This document shows positions 1 through 10,296 of a stretch of 64,000 nucleotides of DNA, in pieces (within the stretch, counting starts at the first letter, position 1; each line of letters opens with the position of its first letter). A program made the position numbers and the translations under genes. The DNA comes from Acanthamoeba sp. SK_2022b (lineage: Eukaryota; Discosea; Longamoebia; Acanthamoebidae). The notes beneath the pieces are model-generated. The model had not been told where the DNA came from, did not search any database, and saw only the letters and a program-made list of their open reading frames with translations. The stretch covers positions 1 to 64,000 of the forward strand of contig JANDJZ010000180.1 of the NCBI GenBank assembly GCA_027943245.1, given 5' to 3'.

Positions 1-67
<67 letters not shown>
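1..67. repeat. (GT)n microsatellite in an intron
   Basis: Uninterrupted GT dinucleotides from the window edge to 67. On the sense strand of the leftward gene it is a (CA)n tract. It lies just inside an intron whose 5' splice site follows the exon ending in residues L-G-T-Q-L-I-Q. Confidence 0.97.
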
Positions 68-68
<1 letters not shown>

Positions 69-1202
69 AGTAAGGCGTGGGCACCTGGATGAGCTGGGTG
101 CCGAGCATCCTCGACTTCTCCTCCGCGCTCCTGGTGATCTTGGGCGCGCCGCCGGCGCCAGCTGTGGCACCGGCACCGGCGCCGCCGCCTTGGCCGGGCA
201 CGACGGCGGTGGAGAGAGCCGAGTCGAGCAGCGAGGGACGGCTGGAGGGACCCTTGCCGCGCGAGCGGCCAACGGTGGGCGGCTTCTTGAGGACGGCGGT
301 CGAGGCGCCGCCGCTCGTGGCGGCGGGTGCCTTCTTGATAATCTGCTGCGATCCCTGCTTGCGTGGCTGTATAATAAATATATAATATATAGATATATAC
401 ACGCACATGGAGCATGTAGATAATTTCGATGGATAATATGGATGGTATGCAACAAATATACAATTAAAATCAAAAATCATTATTGTAATCAACAAAAAAA
501 AGCCAACCAACAATAAAAGCGGAGGGGAGTGTACGGTGTGGGGCAGGTCGGAGGATTCCTCGCTCTTGGGCACGCTGAGGCTCGGCGTGGCCTTCTTGCT
601 GTCCTTGTCCTTGCCCTTCTTGGCCCGCTCGGCCTTCTCCTTCTCGCGCTCCTTCTTCTTCTCCTCCTTGGCCTTCTCCTTCAGCTCCTTCTCGAGCTTC
701 TTCTTCTCCTTGCGCTCGATCTCCTTGCGCTCCCGCTCGAGCTTCTTCTTGTCCTTGGTCGTGGTCGCCACCGAGGCCGAGGACGTGAGGCCGGAGAGGG
801 CCGCCGCCGCCGCAGCCGCCGAGGTGGCCGTCGGGCTGGTGGCGGTCGGGCTGGCGGGCGTCGAGGAGATCTGGTCGGAGCTGGTCGTCATCTCGCTCCG
901 TCGCACGGGGACCTCGTCGCTGCTCTCCTCGCCTGATCGACGCGTTGCACGCCAAAGCTCGGTCAGCCACGCGCAAAGGGGTGGCGGTGAGTGGTGAGAC
1001 GCGCTGGTGTCGTACTTTCGCTGGTGGCGCTGTCGCGCGCGCCGTCCCTGTCCTCTCGCTCCTTCTCCTTCTTCTCCTTCTTTTCCTTGAGCAGGGCCAT
1101 CTGCTTCTTGGCCCACGAGTCCACCATCGACTCCTTCCTTTCGAGAGGCTGCATGCGTGACACGTCATACACAAGCGTCATAAGGCAGGCCCCGCTTGCG
1201 TG

Positions 1203-1269
<67 letters not shown>

Positions 1270-2950
1270 GCTGACGAATAGCAAGAGAAGGAGGCGATAC
1301 CACTCTCTTGTTGACTACGGTCTTCTTCAACTTCGGGTCCTCGTCGACACCGCGTTCGGATTCCTTGTCCCGGGCCTCCTTGGCCCTCCGCTCGCGCTCC
1401 TCCCGCTCCTTCCGTTCGGCCTCCTCCTTGTCCCTGCGCTCGCGCTCCTCGCGCTCCCGGGCCTCCCGCTCCTCCCGCTCCCTGCGCTCCTCACGCTCTC
1501 TCCGCTCGCGTTCCTTGCGCTCGTTCTCCTCGCGTTCGCGCAGCCTCTCACGCTCGCGCTCGCGCTCCTCGCGCTCCCTCTCCTGCTTCTCGCGCTCCTC
1601 ACGCTCCTTCTCGCGCCGGTCGCGCTCCTCCTTGTCCCGCCGCTCCTTTTCCTCGCGCTCGCGCTCCTCCTTGTCCCTCCTCTCGCGCTCCCGCACGCGG
1701 GACTCCCTTTCCCGATCGCGCTCCTCCCTGTCGGCCTTCTCGCTGCGCTCGCTCCTTTCGTGTCTCTCCGACCTGTCGCTCCGGTCGCCTCGCTCGCTCC
1801 TGTCGCTCCTGTCGCCTCTCTCACTTCTGTCGCCTCGCTCGCTCCTGTCGCCTCGCTCGCTCTTGTCGCCTCGCTCGCTCTTGTCCTTGCGCTCCTTTTC
1901 CTCCTTCTTCTTGGCGATACGCTCCTCGATCTCCTTCTTCTTTCGCTCCAGCTCCCGCTTCTTCTTCTCGACCTCCTCCCGGGCCTTGATCTTGTCCTCG
2001 GCGCTCGGCTTGTCGAGCTTGTGTCGCGACGAGCTCCTCTCGGATCTCCTCTTCTCGGCCCGCAACGCATCCTTCGCGGTCAGTAGACATGTTAGCCAGC
2101 CATCTATATAGCACGCGCGCGCCCTGTAGAAGCGAGCAAACAGCGAGAAAGAGCGCCCGTACCACGTCCGTCTTCCTGCGGCGAGCGTCCACGGTGGTGG
2201 CAACCGAACTTCGACGAGCAGCTCGCAGGTCTCCGTTGACGCGCTCGTCGTCGTCTGAGCAGACGGGAGAGGGGGGGAGGGGGGAGAGAATGGGTGAGCC
2301 CGCCGGGAGCACGCAGCCGAAAGGGAGGAGAGGCAGGGGAGGCGCCGTACCGTCAGAGTCGTCCAACTTGACCTTCCTTCGCTCCTGCTCCTCGCGCTCG
2401 CGCTCCTTGCGTTCGTGCTCGGCCTTCTCCTCGCGCATGGCCCGGAAGGACACGCTGGAGGATCGCTCGGAGGGCCGCTCAGAGGCCGTGCCACGGCTGC
2501 TGCCCGGCGAAGGCGACGCCGTCGCAGAGCTGCTGCTCTCCCCGCGCGACGACGAGCCGCGAGAGGAGGAGGACGCTAGCGAGGTCTTGCGCCTGGAAGT
2601 GTCGTCCTTCTCTCTGTCCTTCCTGTCGCGGTCGCTGGAGGACGTTCGACTGCTGTTATGGTCGCTCTTCGAGATGGAGTCGCGCCTTCTCTGGTTCTCC
2701 TCTTCCTCCTGAAGAGATGGCAAATAGCAGATGTTGGAGACGGGCAAGAGAGAAATTGGGAGATCAAGATGGGGGGGGGGGGTGAGTGGGAAGTTACCTT
2801 GGCCTGGCGTCTGAGACTGTCGGCGACGTCCTTTCTGTCTACTGCGCCGGAGAGGCGGGATCCTCGTCTGGCGAATGGGTTCCAGCTCTTGCGCTTCTCG
2901 TGACGGTCATCCCATTCTTCCCCGCTTCCATTCTCTTCGTGATCGCTCAT
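1..2950 (-). CDS. Highly charged E/K/R/S-rich repetitive protein, 3' end beyond the window
   Basis: I do not recognise this protein. The ATG at 2950 opens an exon beginning MSDHEENGSGEEWDDRHEKR that ends at a GTAACT donor near 2798. The next exons run about 2708-2351 (Ser/Arg-rich) and 2071-1301, followed by 1149 to about 1015 and several more down to the left edge. The 2071-1301 exon encodes a long Glu/Lys/Arg coiled-coil-type region. It contains a run of SERGDR/SDRSERGD-type repeats, then almost pure E-R-E-R-E-E-K charged sequence. A second Lys/Glu-rich helix lies near 560-770 and a Ser/Pro/Gly-rich segment near 80-350. The composition resembles charged-helix proteins of RNA processing or the cytoskeleton, but no catalytic domain is visible in this part. 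Exon joins in the low-complexity parts are uncertain. Confidence 0.7.
1204..1268. repeat. (TG)n microsatellite in an intron
   Basis: About 32 TG units lie in the middle of an intron of the charged-protein gene. The intron's acceptor is the CATGCAG ending near 1150. The tract is (CA)n on the sense strand. Confidence 0.97.
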
Positions 2951-3710
2951 CGTTGGTGCTGCTAACAGAAAAATTCAATAAGCGTTGCTGGGTAGGTTTG
3001 GCTGGACAGGATGATAATAATATATGGTTGTGGTAGCAATTTAGGGCGCAAATTGGAACGGAAAGTGTAGGGGCGCACTGAAGCGAAGAGGTGGATGAAA
3101 AAGATGAATTATTGGTAAATGACGGATAGGAAAGTAAACGAGGGAACAAAGAAGCCCAGGGTAGGTTCAACAAACACTCATAGAGGTATTCGGCGGGGAC
3201 GAGCAGTTACCCGAACGAAATCACTCGAGCCTCCGTTCAATCTCGGTTGCGGCTTATTCTTCTCTTCAAGGGCTTTTTGACGTGTTGTAGGGCAGAGACA
3301 AAAGAAAGGCCTCCTCTGACCTTCGTTCCCCCTCTCTATCTTCCAATTGATGTCAACGTCGCGTATCGACTTCCTTTTCTCTGGCCCGCCCCCTGGTTTC
3401 CTCAACGGCGTGGCTGTTGGCTCACAACCGCGGCATGGAACTCTGCAAGTGTCGACATTTTTGTCGCAATTAGGGATCTCATAACCTGGCGCATTCCACC
3501 CACCGATTTTTCGCTCGGGTCGACAGTTTTTGGTGGCGGGAAGGGACGTGCGCCCCTGTGCGCGATACCTTCATGCCTCGCCCAGTGGTGCCCTCTCCCA
3601 CCGGTGCCCTCTCCCACGTCCATCCGCCATTTATTTATACAAAAATGATTTCTTAAAAAAAGGGAGGACGCTATTGCTCGTGAAGAAAGATAATAAAAAA
3701 CCCAAAAAAT
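2951..3710. other. Intergenic, about 760 bp
   Basis: This gap lies between the start of the charged-protein gene and the stop of the Rab gene, both leftward. Short open stretches on the minus strand (for example 3178-3405) show no family resemblance and could be 5' UTR of the charged-protein gene. No RNA gene or repeat was seen. Confidence 0.5.
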
Positions 3711-4262
3711 TCACAGCAGAGAGGACAGCCAGCACGAAAGAGGACCACCTGAAGAGCCTTCACCTTCACTTGATCCTGCAAGCAAAAGAAAGAGAGGAGA
3801 GATAGGTGAGGAGATGCCCTTTTGTCGACAATAACGTTTGGGGGCGTGCCTGGCCTTGATGGTTTCGGCGAGGAGGAGGAACGCCTTGTTGACGTTGTCG
3901 CCATCCTTGGCGCTGGTCTCCAAAAAGAGGGCTTCCTTGTTCTTGGCGAACTCCTGCGCGCCGCGTAGCGCGTTAAGCCCACTGCGCCGCTGCTCGCCTG
4001 CCATCAGCGAGACGTACCTTGGCCTTTCGCTGGTCCACCGACCTGTCGTCGTCCAAGTCGCTCTTGTTGCCCTGCACGCGCGCACACATTCGCGTCTCGT
4101 GAGCTACGACTGTCGTTGCGCGAAGTTGCGTTCGCGAACAGATCCAAGCAGCCAACAGGGCGGAAAGGCGCAACGCACAACGATCATGAGGACAGCATTT
4201 GGAGGGGCGTGCATCTCGACCTCCTTCAACCAGTACTCGTTGATTTGCGAAAAGCTCTGTGG

Positions 4263-4330
<68 letters not shown>

Positions 4331-5394
4331 AGACAATGGACGAGCTTCAGATCAGCTCTCCTCTTCACTTCGTGCCCATCCGTGTGGTGATGGAACTCGC
4401 CAAGTACCTTGGGATCTGTGATGTCGTAGACCACAATTACGCCGTGGGCACCGCGGAAGTATGTGTTCGTCACCGTCTTGAACCTGTGCGTCAAGAGTGA
4501 GCGTGCAGGTGGCATGGGCAGCAGCAGCAGAACTGATTGAAAGGCCAGCGGTGCAGCAGCACAGGAAGGTTAGAATGCCTACCTCTCCTGTCCGGCCGTG
4601 TCCTGGTACGGGCACGCAGAGCACAACGGATGGAGGAGGAGGAGGAGGAGGAGGAGGAGGAGGAGGAGAGAGCCAACGTTAGAGTAGTGAACTGACTGGG
4701 AGCGCACAGAGGACACGAGCAACAGTACCCACAGCTGCAGCTTGACCACCTTGTCTTCGATGTCCACTGTCCGGATCTGAACGGAGACGTCGTCGAGCAA
4801 ACATGCACGCGTAAGAAAGACGAGGGCACGACGAAGTGGCGGTGTTGCGCGGTACGAGTTGAGTTGCATTGAGTTGAGCGAGGGGAGGTGCAAGAGAACC
4901 TTGAAGTCAACGCCCACAGTGGTGCGATAGGTGTCCATGAATTCGTTGTCAGCGAATCGTCCCAGAAGCGACGACTTACCGACTCCCTGGCTTCCTACAG
5001 ATGACGCGCACACGATTTGGCACCGTAGTCAATAGTGGCAAAATTCAATCACAAGAGCCCATTCACGGCTTGGCGGGAGGTTACCGAGGAGGAGAATCTT
5101 GAAGAGGTAATCGTATTCAGACGTGCTCTCAAATTGGGCGCTAGAAAAGGCCTTGGCATCGCGCAAACCCTCGCTACTCGAGTGACCTAGTTGCATGGGA
5201 GGCTCATTCCTGATTCGAATGGGATCCTCTTCCTCATCTCGGCCGTAGCCTTGATTTCCCCTGCCGCCATCTCCCCTAGAATCGTTACCGCCTCCATTTC
5301 CTCTGTACTCGCCTCCGCCATTGCCTCCATTGCCTCCATTTCCTCCGCCATTTCCAGCTCCAGATCCCGCCAGCTTAGAGCTATCGCAACCCAT
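3711..5394 (-). CDS. Rab1-like small GTPase with N-terminal MGC acylation signal
   Basis: Nine exons can be joined: 5394-5085, 4994-4900, 4776-4729, 4602-4583, 4483-4408, 4256-4179, 4071-4018, 3953-3836 and 3775-3711. The G domain is complete: P-loop GSQGVGKS, switch I around TTVGVDFK, WDTAGQER in switch II, GNKSD, and ETSAK. The regions IRTVDIEDKVVKLQLW and YFRGAHGVIVVYDITDP are typical of Rab1/Rab8 secretory Rabs. Two things are unusual. The protein has an extension of about 100 residues that begins MGCDSSK and is rich in Gly/Asn. The C-terminus ends in a Ser/Gly/Leu-rich tail with no CC or CXC prenylation motif. Gly2-Cys3 is the classic N-myristoylation plus palmitoylation pattern. The join from the eighth to the ninth exon (a GTTATT donor) is the least certain, but both the spliced and the unspliced reading end at the same stop and neither gives terminal cysteines. 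Confidence 0.92.
4264..4329. repeat. (TG)n microsatellite next to a splice acceptor
   Basis: This tract is (CA)n on the Rab sense strand and ends only a few bases before the CCACAG acceptor of the sixth exon. It therefore takes the place of a normal polypyrimidine tract. Confidence 0.96.
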
Positions 5395-5896
5395 CCTGCT
5401 CGTCTATCAATGGATCCTTCTCGCAAGACTGAGGCCTTCTGGCAACGTCGGAAGAAGCTCGCCAGCCCGAATAACCGAAAGAAAAACCGTTTCCTCTATT
5501 TCTTGAACCCCCACATGGGATCATGGAAAACGCCTTGATTTTTACTCCTGTGCAGCAGCACTTAGGTCGCACCAGCACAAAGAGCAACCCTAAACAACTG
5601 AAACATGTATCTTTGACATAAACTAATGTGCAGTTTTCACATCTGCTAGGCCAGAGCAGCTGCAGGGCAGAAGCCAGCATGCCCACAAGAACAACACTAG
5701 CTTGCCCACACAGTTTATCGCTCTACAAAGACTTGAGCATTGGTCTGGCCTGTCTGCCAGGGTCCCTCGAGCGGCCCTGCAGGGGTGGACCTGGCTGTGG
5801 GCGTGGTGGCAATGATCGTGTGGAGTCGGAGACGCCCACATGCATTTGGCGCACCATGTCAAACAATGGCGGTGCGGGGAGGAGAGGGGAGCAGCA
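5395..5896. other. Intergenic, about 500 bp
   Basis: This is the upstream region of the Rab gene and the downstream region of the GT61 gene. No convincing coding sequence, RNA gene or repeat was seen. Confidence 0.5.
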
Positions 5897-7795
5897 CTAT
5901 GCTGCTTGAGTTTTGAGCACGCCTGAAGTGGAGGGCAGGAAGCGGGAATCAAGGATCGACTCGATGATGCCAGTAATCAGGGGCACGTCGGCCACGAAGT
6001 TGAACACGATGGCGGTGGCGCGCTCATCAATACCTGTCAAAGAGGGAAGGCGCGCGGAAGCGTTAGCGAACGGCGCGGGAGAACGAAGATACGATGCAAA
6101 CAAGACGGTGCCCCACCTTCTCGTGTGGTGTTGGCAACGCAGCCATGATAGGCGATACCCAATCGCGCGGAGCTATACAGATTCAAATGGCGGGAGGTGA
6201 TCAACTGGTTGTTGTGATAAAACGTTGGAGAGAGGGTAAGTAAGTAAGAAGCGCATGGCACCAGCAACAACAAGAAGAGGAAGAGGACGTACCTCGATGA
6301 CGTGAGCTCCTGGCCGTACCGCGAAGAGGTTGACGAAGCCTTCAAGGACAAGAAAAGGAACGAGTGAGCTGCGTGAGCAAAAATCTCTAATCCTCGACGA
6401 GGCCGCGCACCTGCCCCGTGAGGGCCCATGACGATGTCGGCCGTGCTGAACAGCCTCAGAACCTCGGTGGCGTTCATGTGGGCTTGGTGCTCGATGAAGT
6501 TGATCTTGAGTTGCCCCTTTCGATAGTGGTCGTCTTCCTGGATATCCTCGTCCTCCTGGTCCTTCGTGGCCAATTGGTTGAGCTTAGCCGGGTAGGCGAG
6601 GGCGAGGTCGGTGATTGACTTCTTGAGTTGGTTGTAGTTGAGGATGACCCTCCCCCTGAACGAGTGCGGCTTCCGAACGATGGAGACGATGTTCACTTCG
6701 ACGTCTTCCACGGGCAGGCCGATCTTACTCGGATCGTCGAGCGCCAGGACGCTCAGGCGCTGGTCCTGCGGTACCTCGAACGACTCGAGCAGTTGCTGCT
6801 GGATCAGGTACGCCAGGCCCAGCGACGGGATGTCGTTGCGCTCTATGTACTGTGTGAAGTAGACCACGTCCGCCTGCACCTTCGTGTTGTACAGCACGCG
6901 CTCCCTTCGATCGGAAAGGCGTCAGCATCAGCGCTGCCGATCAAAGGGCCGGCCAGATGAATGTTAAACATGTTTAAAGGCAAAGAGGGGGGTATCGACG
7001 CACTTGGGGATCTTCAGTAGCGAGTAGAGCATGTCGATGAGGGGGTAGGAGTATGCCCAGCCCAGGTGAACGTAGACGTCGTCGTTGGCCTGGATGTAGG
7101 GAAGGAGCGCAAAGATGCGGAAGTATTCGCTCACCATCATGTGCCAGAACATGGCCTGGTGGATGTGCGAGATCACGACGACCTCCTTCACCTTCACCCA
7201 CTCGCCATCCTTGGAGGTCTGTTTGCGCGGCCTGGGTGAGCAATCGTCATAGCCGTCGCCACAGCGCAGCTCAGCGCGAGCGGGCGTGTGTGTACTTGGT
7301 TCTTTTCGGTGGGGAAGAATTGAGCGCGGAACTCGGTCAAGTTGCTGGTGTCGGGCCACATCGGGAGGAAGACGTCGTTCGCATAGACCGAGCCGGACTT
7401 GGTGACCCAGCCATCGTGGATCACGCCGACCGCGGGCGGATGGATGTTGAGCCCTCGCCTGATGAAGGACACCTCGGTGTCCTGTTGTGTGTAACACGTC
7501 AGTACATGCAACGACTCTCATTGTCCATCAAGAGAGCAGGATACACACGTCTTTCTTCTCGCTGGCGAGAACGAACGACTTGAGGATGTGCTTCTTCGTC
7601 TTGTAGAGTGCGAGGGCGGGGCCGATCGATGGGTAGAACCGAGGAGGCTGGTAGAAGCGGTAGTAGTGATCGACCAGAGAGTAGGAATCCATGTTCGTGC
7701 ATAGCGGGTTGAAAGCGGAGCACGGCAGGATGTAGGAGGACTTGGTCGCTGCAAGATGAATAGGGTGAATCACGGCAGGCTCATAGTTGTAGATA

Positions 7796-7828
<33 letters not shown>

Positions 7829-8443
7829 GTAAGAGAGAAGCGTGTAGACGTACGTCCCCAGAGCTGGTTCAAGTTGAAATCGGTCATATGCATCCACTGA
7901 GGGACAGACAAGTGCGAGGTAAGCGGGTCTGCAGAGAGCAGAGAGGGAGGACACACGAGCGGCGTACCGTGACGACGTGCACAGGAGCCGCAACGGCGAC
8001 CTGCGATGGAGGGTGAGAGCGTGCGGTGTTGAAGGTGTGAAATAAAAGGACAACGGCCAGAAACAAAGATTGTCACATACTTGCGTGGACCTGTGGCGTT
8101 GGTAGCGGGCCATGACGTCTCTATGCGTCTTCTTCAGCAACGAAAGCGAAGGGGAGTCCACCTGTGTCGGCAGGAGGTCACCTGTGCCTTGTGTAGAGGG
8201 AGCTGTTGATTTCGGCGCTACGCCTGACGGTTCTTGCTCCTGCTCGCCCTCGCCTTCGTCGTTACTAGCAATGAGGGAAGTTGTTGGGGGCTGGTCTCCG
8301 TTCGAACGGAGCTGAAGTTGCAGGACCGCGCTACGTGGGTCTTCGGAAGGGGCAGACGGGTGAAGGGTGGCCCGCCAGCCTAGGAACATGAAGATGCCAA
8401 GCGCCAGGGCAACCTTCCACCAGAGGCGAAGTAGAGGCTGCAT
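5897..8443 (-). CDS. GT61-family (DUF563) glycosyltransferase, type II membrane protein
   Basis: The ATG at 8443 opens with MQPLLRLWWKVALALGIFMF, a short cytoplasmic stub plus a signal anchor, followed by a Ser/Pro/Glu-rich stem. The luminal domain is built from about nine exons. Recognisable segments are FNPLCTNMDSYSLVDHYYRF, HDGWVTKSGSVYANDVFLPM, SHIHQAMFWHMMVSEYFRIF, RVLYNTKVQADVVYFTQYIE and the family signature IVMGPHGAG joined to GFVNLFAVRPGAHVIE. This GxHGAG...N..F..PG..VIE pattern is the conserved C-terminal motif of DUF563/GT61 enzymes, which add xylose, arabinose or GlcNAc to glycans in the Golgi. The TAG stop is at 5897-5899, giving a protein of roughly 560 residues. A second GT61 gene lies at 52745-55424. 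The acceptor substrate cannot be read from the sequence. Confidence 0.9.
7795..7828. repeat. (CA)n(GA)n compound microsatellite in an intron
   Basis: A short AC tract is followed directly by an AG tract. It sits in the GT61 intron between the exon coding MTDFNLNQLWG and the exon coding PTKSSYILP. Confidence 0.9.
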
Positions 8444-8641
8444 TTGGTTTGCTTTTGAAGGGAAGGCGCTACACTACGGCTCTGGGGGGTTGTGGGCTGT
8501 CGCGAGTGCCCGGGCACCAGGCAAACAGGGCGCCCGCAAATGGGTGTGCACCAACTATCGGAGTTATTTTCCTTGAAGGAGGTTACAATAAAGACACACG
8601 CGTCTGGCGAGATTGAGACAGATAGGTGAGCTCTCCACCGC

Positions 8642-10129
8642 CTACATAACCATGGGGTAGGCGCTCATCAGTGGGACGGGCTCGGGGCCAGCGTGGTCGC
8701 GGACAAAGGCGGCGACCTGGTTGTGGAACCAAGCGATGCTGGCGTCCGGCAGGCCGATGTGTACCAGCAAGGTGAGCATCTGCAGCCACCGCTCGATGCC
8801 GCCGCGCTTGTAGCGCTCCCAGCAGGCCTCCAAGGGGAAGGTGCGGCCGCACACGCCCTTGGCGAGCAGCTGGGCGTGGTAGTTGGCAAAGAGGCGCCGT
8901 TCGTGCTTGCGCCGTAGCTCGACCGAGGCGTTGCTGACGACGAACTGGGCCAGCTCGGTGAATGGGCACGAGATGCCCACCTCGGGCCAATCCACCATGT
9001 AGACCTTGGACCCGACTCGCTTGCGAGTCTCGCCTTCGCGGTCATCGTTGTCGGCTCGCTCGCGCCCGGGCACCCACAGAACGTTGGCCGCGTGGAAGTC
9101 GCCATGGCACAGAGTGAAGGGCGTAGTGGGCTGCGTGACGTCGAAGCTTCGGCGATAGGTCTCCCAGTTGGTGGTGGCGAGCGCTTCGTCCATGGCGCTG
9201 ATGACCTCATCGCTCCACTTCACGTCGGTCTTGCCCTGCTCGACCGCGGTCTGTGCCCTGCGCCACATGTCGCGCATGCCCTCCATGGCCAGCTCCCATC
9301 GCGCGCGCTCCCGGCCCTGAAGCCACTCGGTGGCCTTGAGCCACGAGTGTCCGAGGAGGGACTCGTCGCGCCAGAACGCGGCGTGGATGTCGGCCATGGC
9401 GCTGAAGACCTCCTCCATCATCTGCACGCCCACCTCTTCAGTCTGGAGCTCGGCGGGGAAGTTCTTGACCGGGCCCCAGCACTGATTGCCGAGCACGTGG
9501 CTGCCCAGCCGCGCGCCGGACTGTGACAAGTCCTCCATCACCATCACGTAGTCGCCAGTCACCCATGAGCCGTGGGCGTGGTAGACGTGCGGGACCACCG
9601 ATCTGATCTCTTCCCGCTCGGTGGCCGAGCCGAGGGTGGCCAGGTTGGAGGCGAAGTTGCGGTAAAAGTAGGCCTCGCGCGCGCTGCCCAACAGGATGGA
9701 CGCCAAGCGGCGATTAAAGGCAGGCGTCAGCGTCTTCACGACCAGCGAGCGCGGTTGCGTGACGCTGTCTGTGTCGGAATCGACGTCCCAGGTGAGTAGA
9801 AGCTTGAACATGGCGCCGATGTGGCCGCCGCCGAGGCCGTCCTTCGACACCTCGACCCGCTTGAGCTTGCCCTGGGCGTTGAGAAAACCTCCGACCCAAG
9901 CCACGAGCTCGTCAGACTGCGGCAAGGCCGACGGAGACGATGTTGCCAGCGCCTCGGCGATGCGATGCGGCACGCTGCCGGCCGCGAGCCACCGGCCCAG
10001 GTGGGCGCGGACCCAGGCAGACCAGTAGAGTAGCTTGTAGCGCCAGGACGACGTGCGCGAGAGGTAGACCGCCAGCACCGACACCGCGCCTAACGCCAAC
10101 AGCAGAAGATACCCAACAAGAAGCGGCAT
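8642..10129 (-). CDS. Membrane-anchored APH/choline-kinase-like phosphotransferase
   Basis: This is a single exon of 495 codons, the only intronless full-length gene here. The N-terminus (MPLLVGYLLLLALGAVSVLA) is a transmembrane anchor. The rest has the protein-kinase-like fold of the aminoglycoside phosphotransferase/EcKinase superfamily. The N-lobe contains SLVVKTLTPAF, with a candidate ATP-binding lysine, and YFYRNFASNL. The hinge resembles YVMVMEDLS. The catalytic loop is LCHGDFHAANVLW (the H-G-D-x-H-x-x-N motif) and the metal-binding Asp lies in YMVDWPEVG. The family phosphorylates small hydroxyl compounds such as choline, antibiotics, ecdysteroids or sugars. The substrate here is unknown, and the anchor suggests a membrane-proximal substrate. 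Confidence 0.88.
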   Translation of the reverse strand: MPLLVGYLLLLALGAVSVLAVYLSRTSSWRYKLLYWSAWVRAHLGRWLAAGSVPHRIAEALATSSPSALPQSDELVAWVGGFLNAQGKLKRVEVSKDGLGGGHIGAMFKLLLTWDVDSDTDSVTQPRSLVVKTLTPAFNRRLASILLGSAREAYFYRNFASNLATLGSATEREEIRSVVPHVYHAHGSWVTGDYVMVMEDLSQSGARLGSHVLGNQCWGPVKNFPAELQTEEVGVQMMEEVFSAMADIHAAFWRDESLLGHSWLKATEWLQGRERARWELAMEGMRDMWRRAQTAVEQGKTDVKWSDEVISAMDEALATTNWETYRRSFDVTQPTTPFTLCHGDFHAANVLWVPGRERADNDDREGETRKRVGSKVYMVDWPEVGISCPFTELAQFVVSNASVELRRKHERRLFANYHAQLLAKGVCGRTFPLEACWERYKRGGIERWLQMLTLLVHIGLPDASIAWFHNQVAAFVRDHAGPEPVPLMSAYPMVM

Positions 10130-10296
10130 GATGATGTTTTCGAGTGGCGTGAGTTTGCACAGATGGTCCGACCTTGACCCCGAGTCCCCTGTTTAGCTCT
10201 TGCTCTGCTGGTTTTCTCATGTTTAATTGCAAACTTCGCTGAAGACAGGAAGGAATGTGTCGACACGTTCTTGACAAGCTCTGAAAGGAGAAAGGG

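Noticed and set aside
1741..1890. RGD tripeptides as integrin-type adhesion motifs
   Set aside because: They arise from the SERGDR repeat in a protein with no signal peptide. The repeat itself explains them.
1196..2111. Plus-strand Leu-rich and Ser/Arg-rich frames opposite the charged-protein gene
   Set aside because: They are antisense shadows of E/R-rich coding repeats, and one begins in a GT microsatellite.
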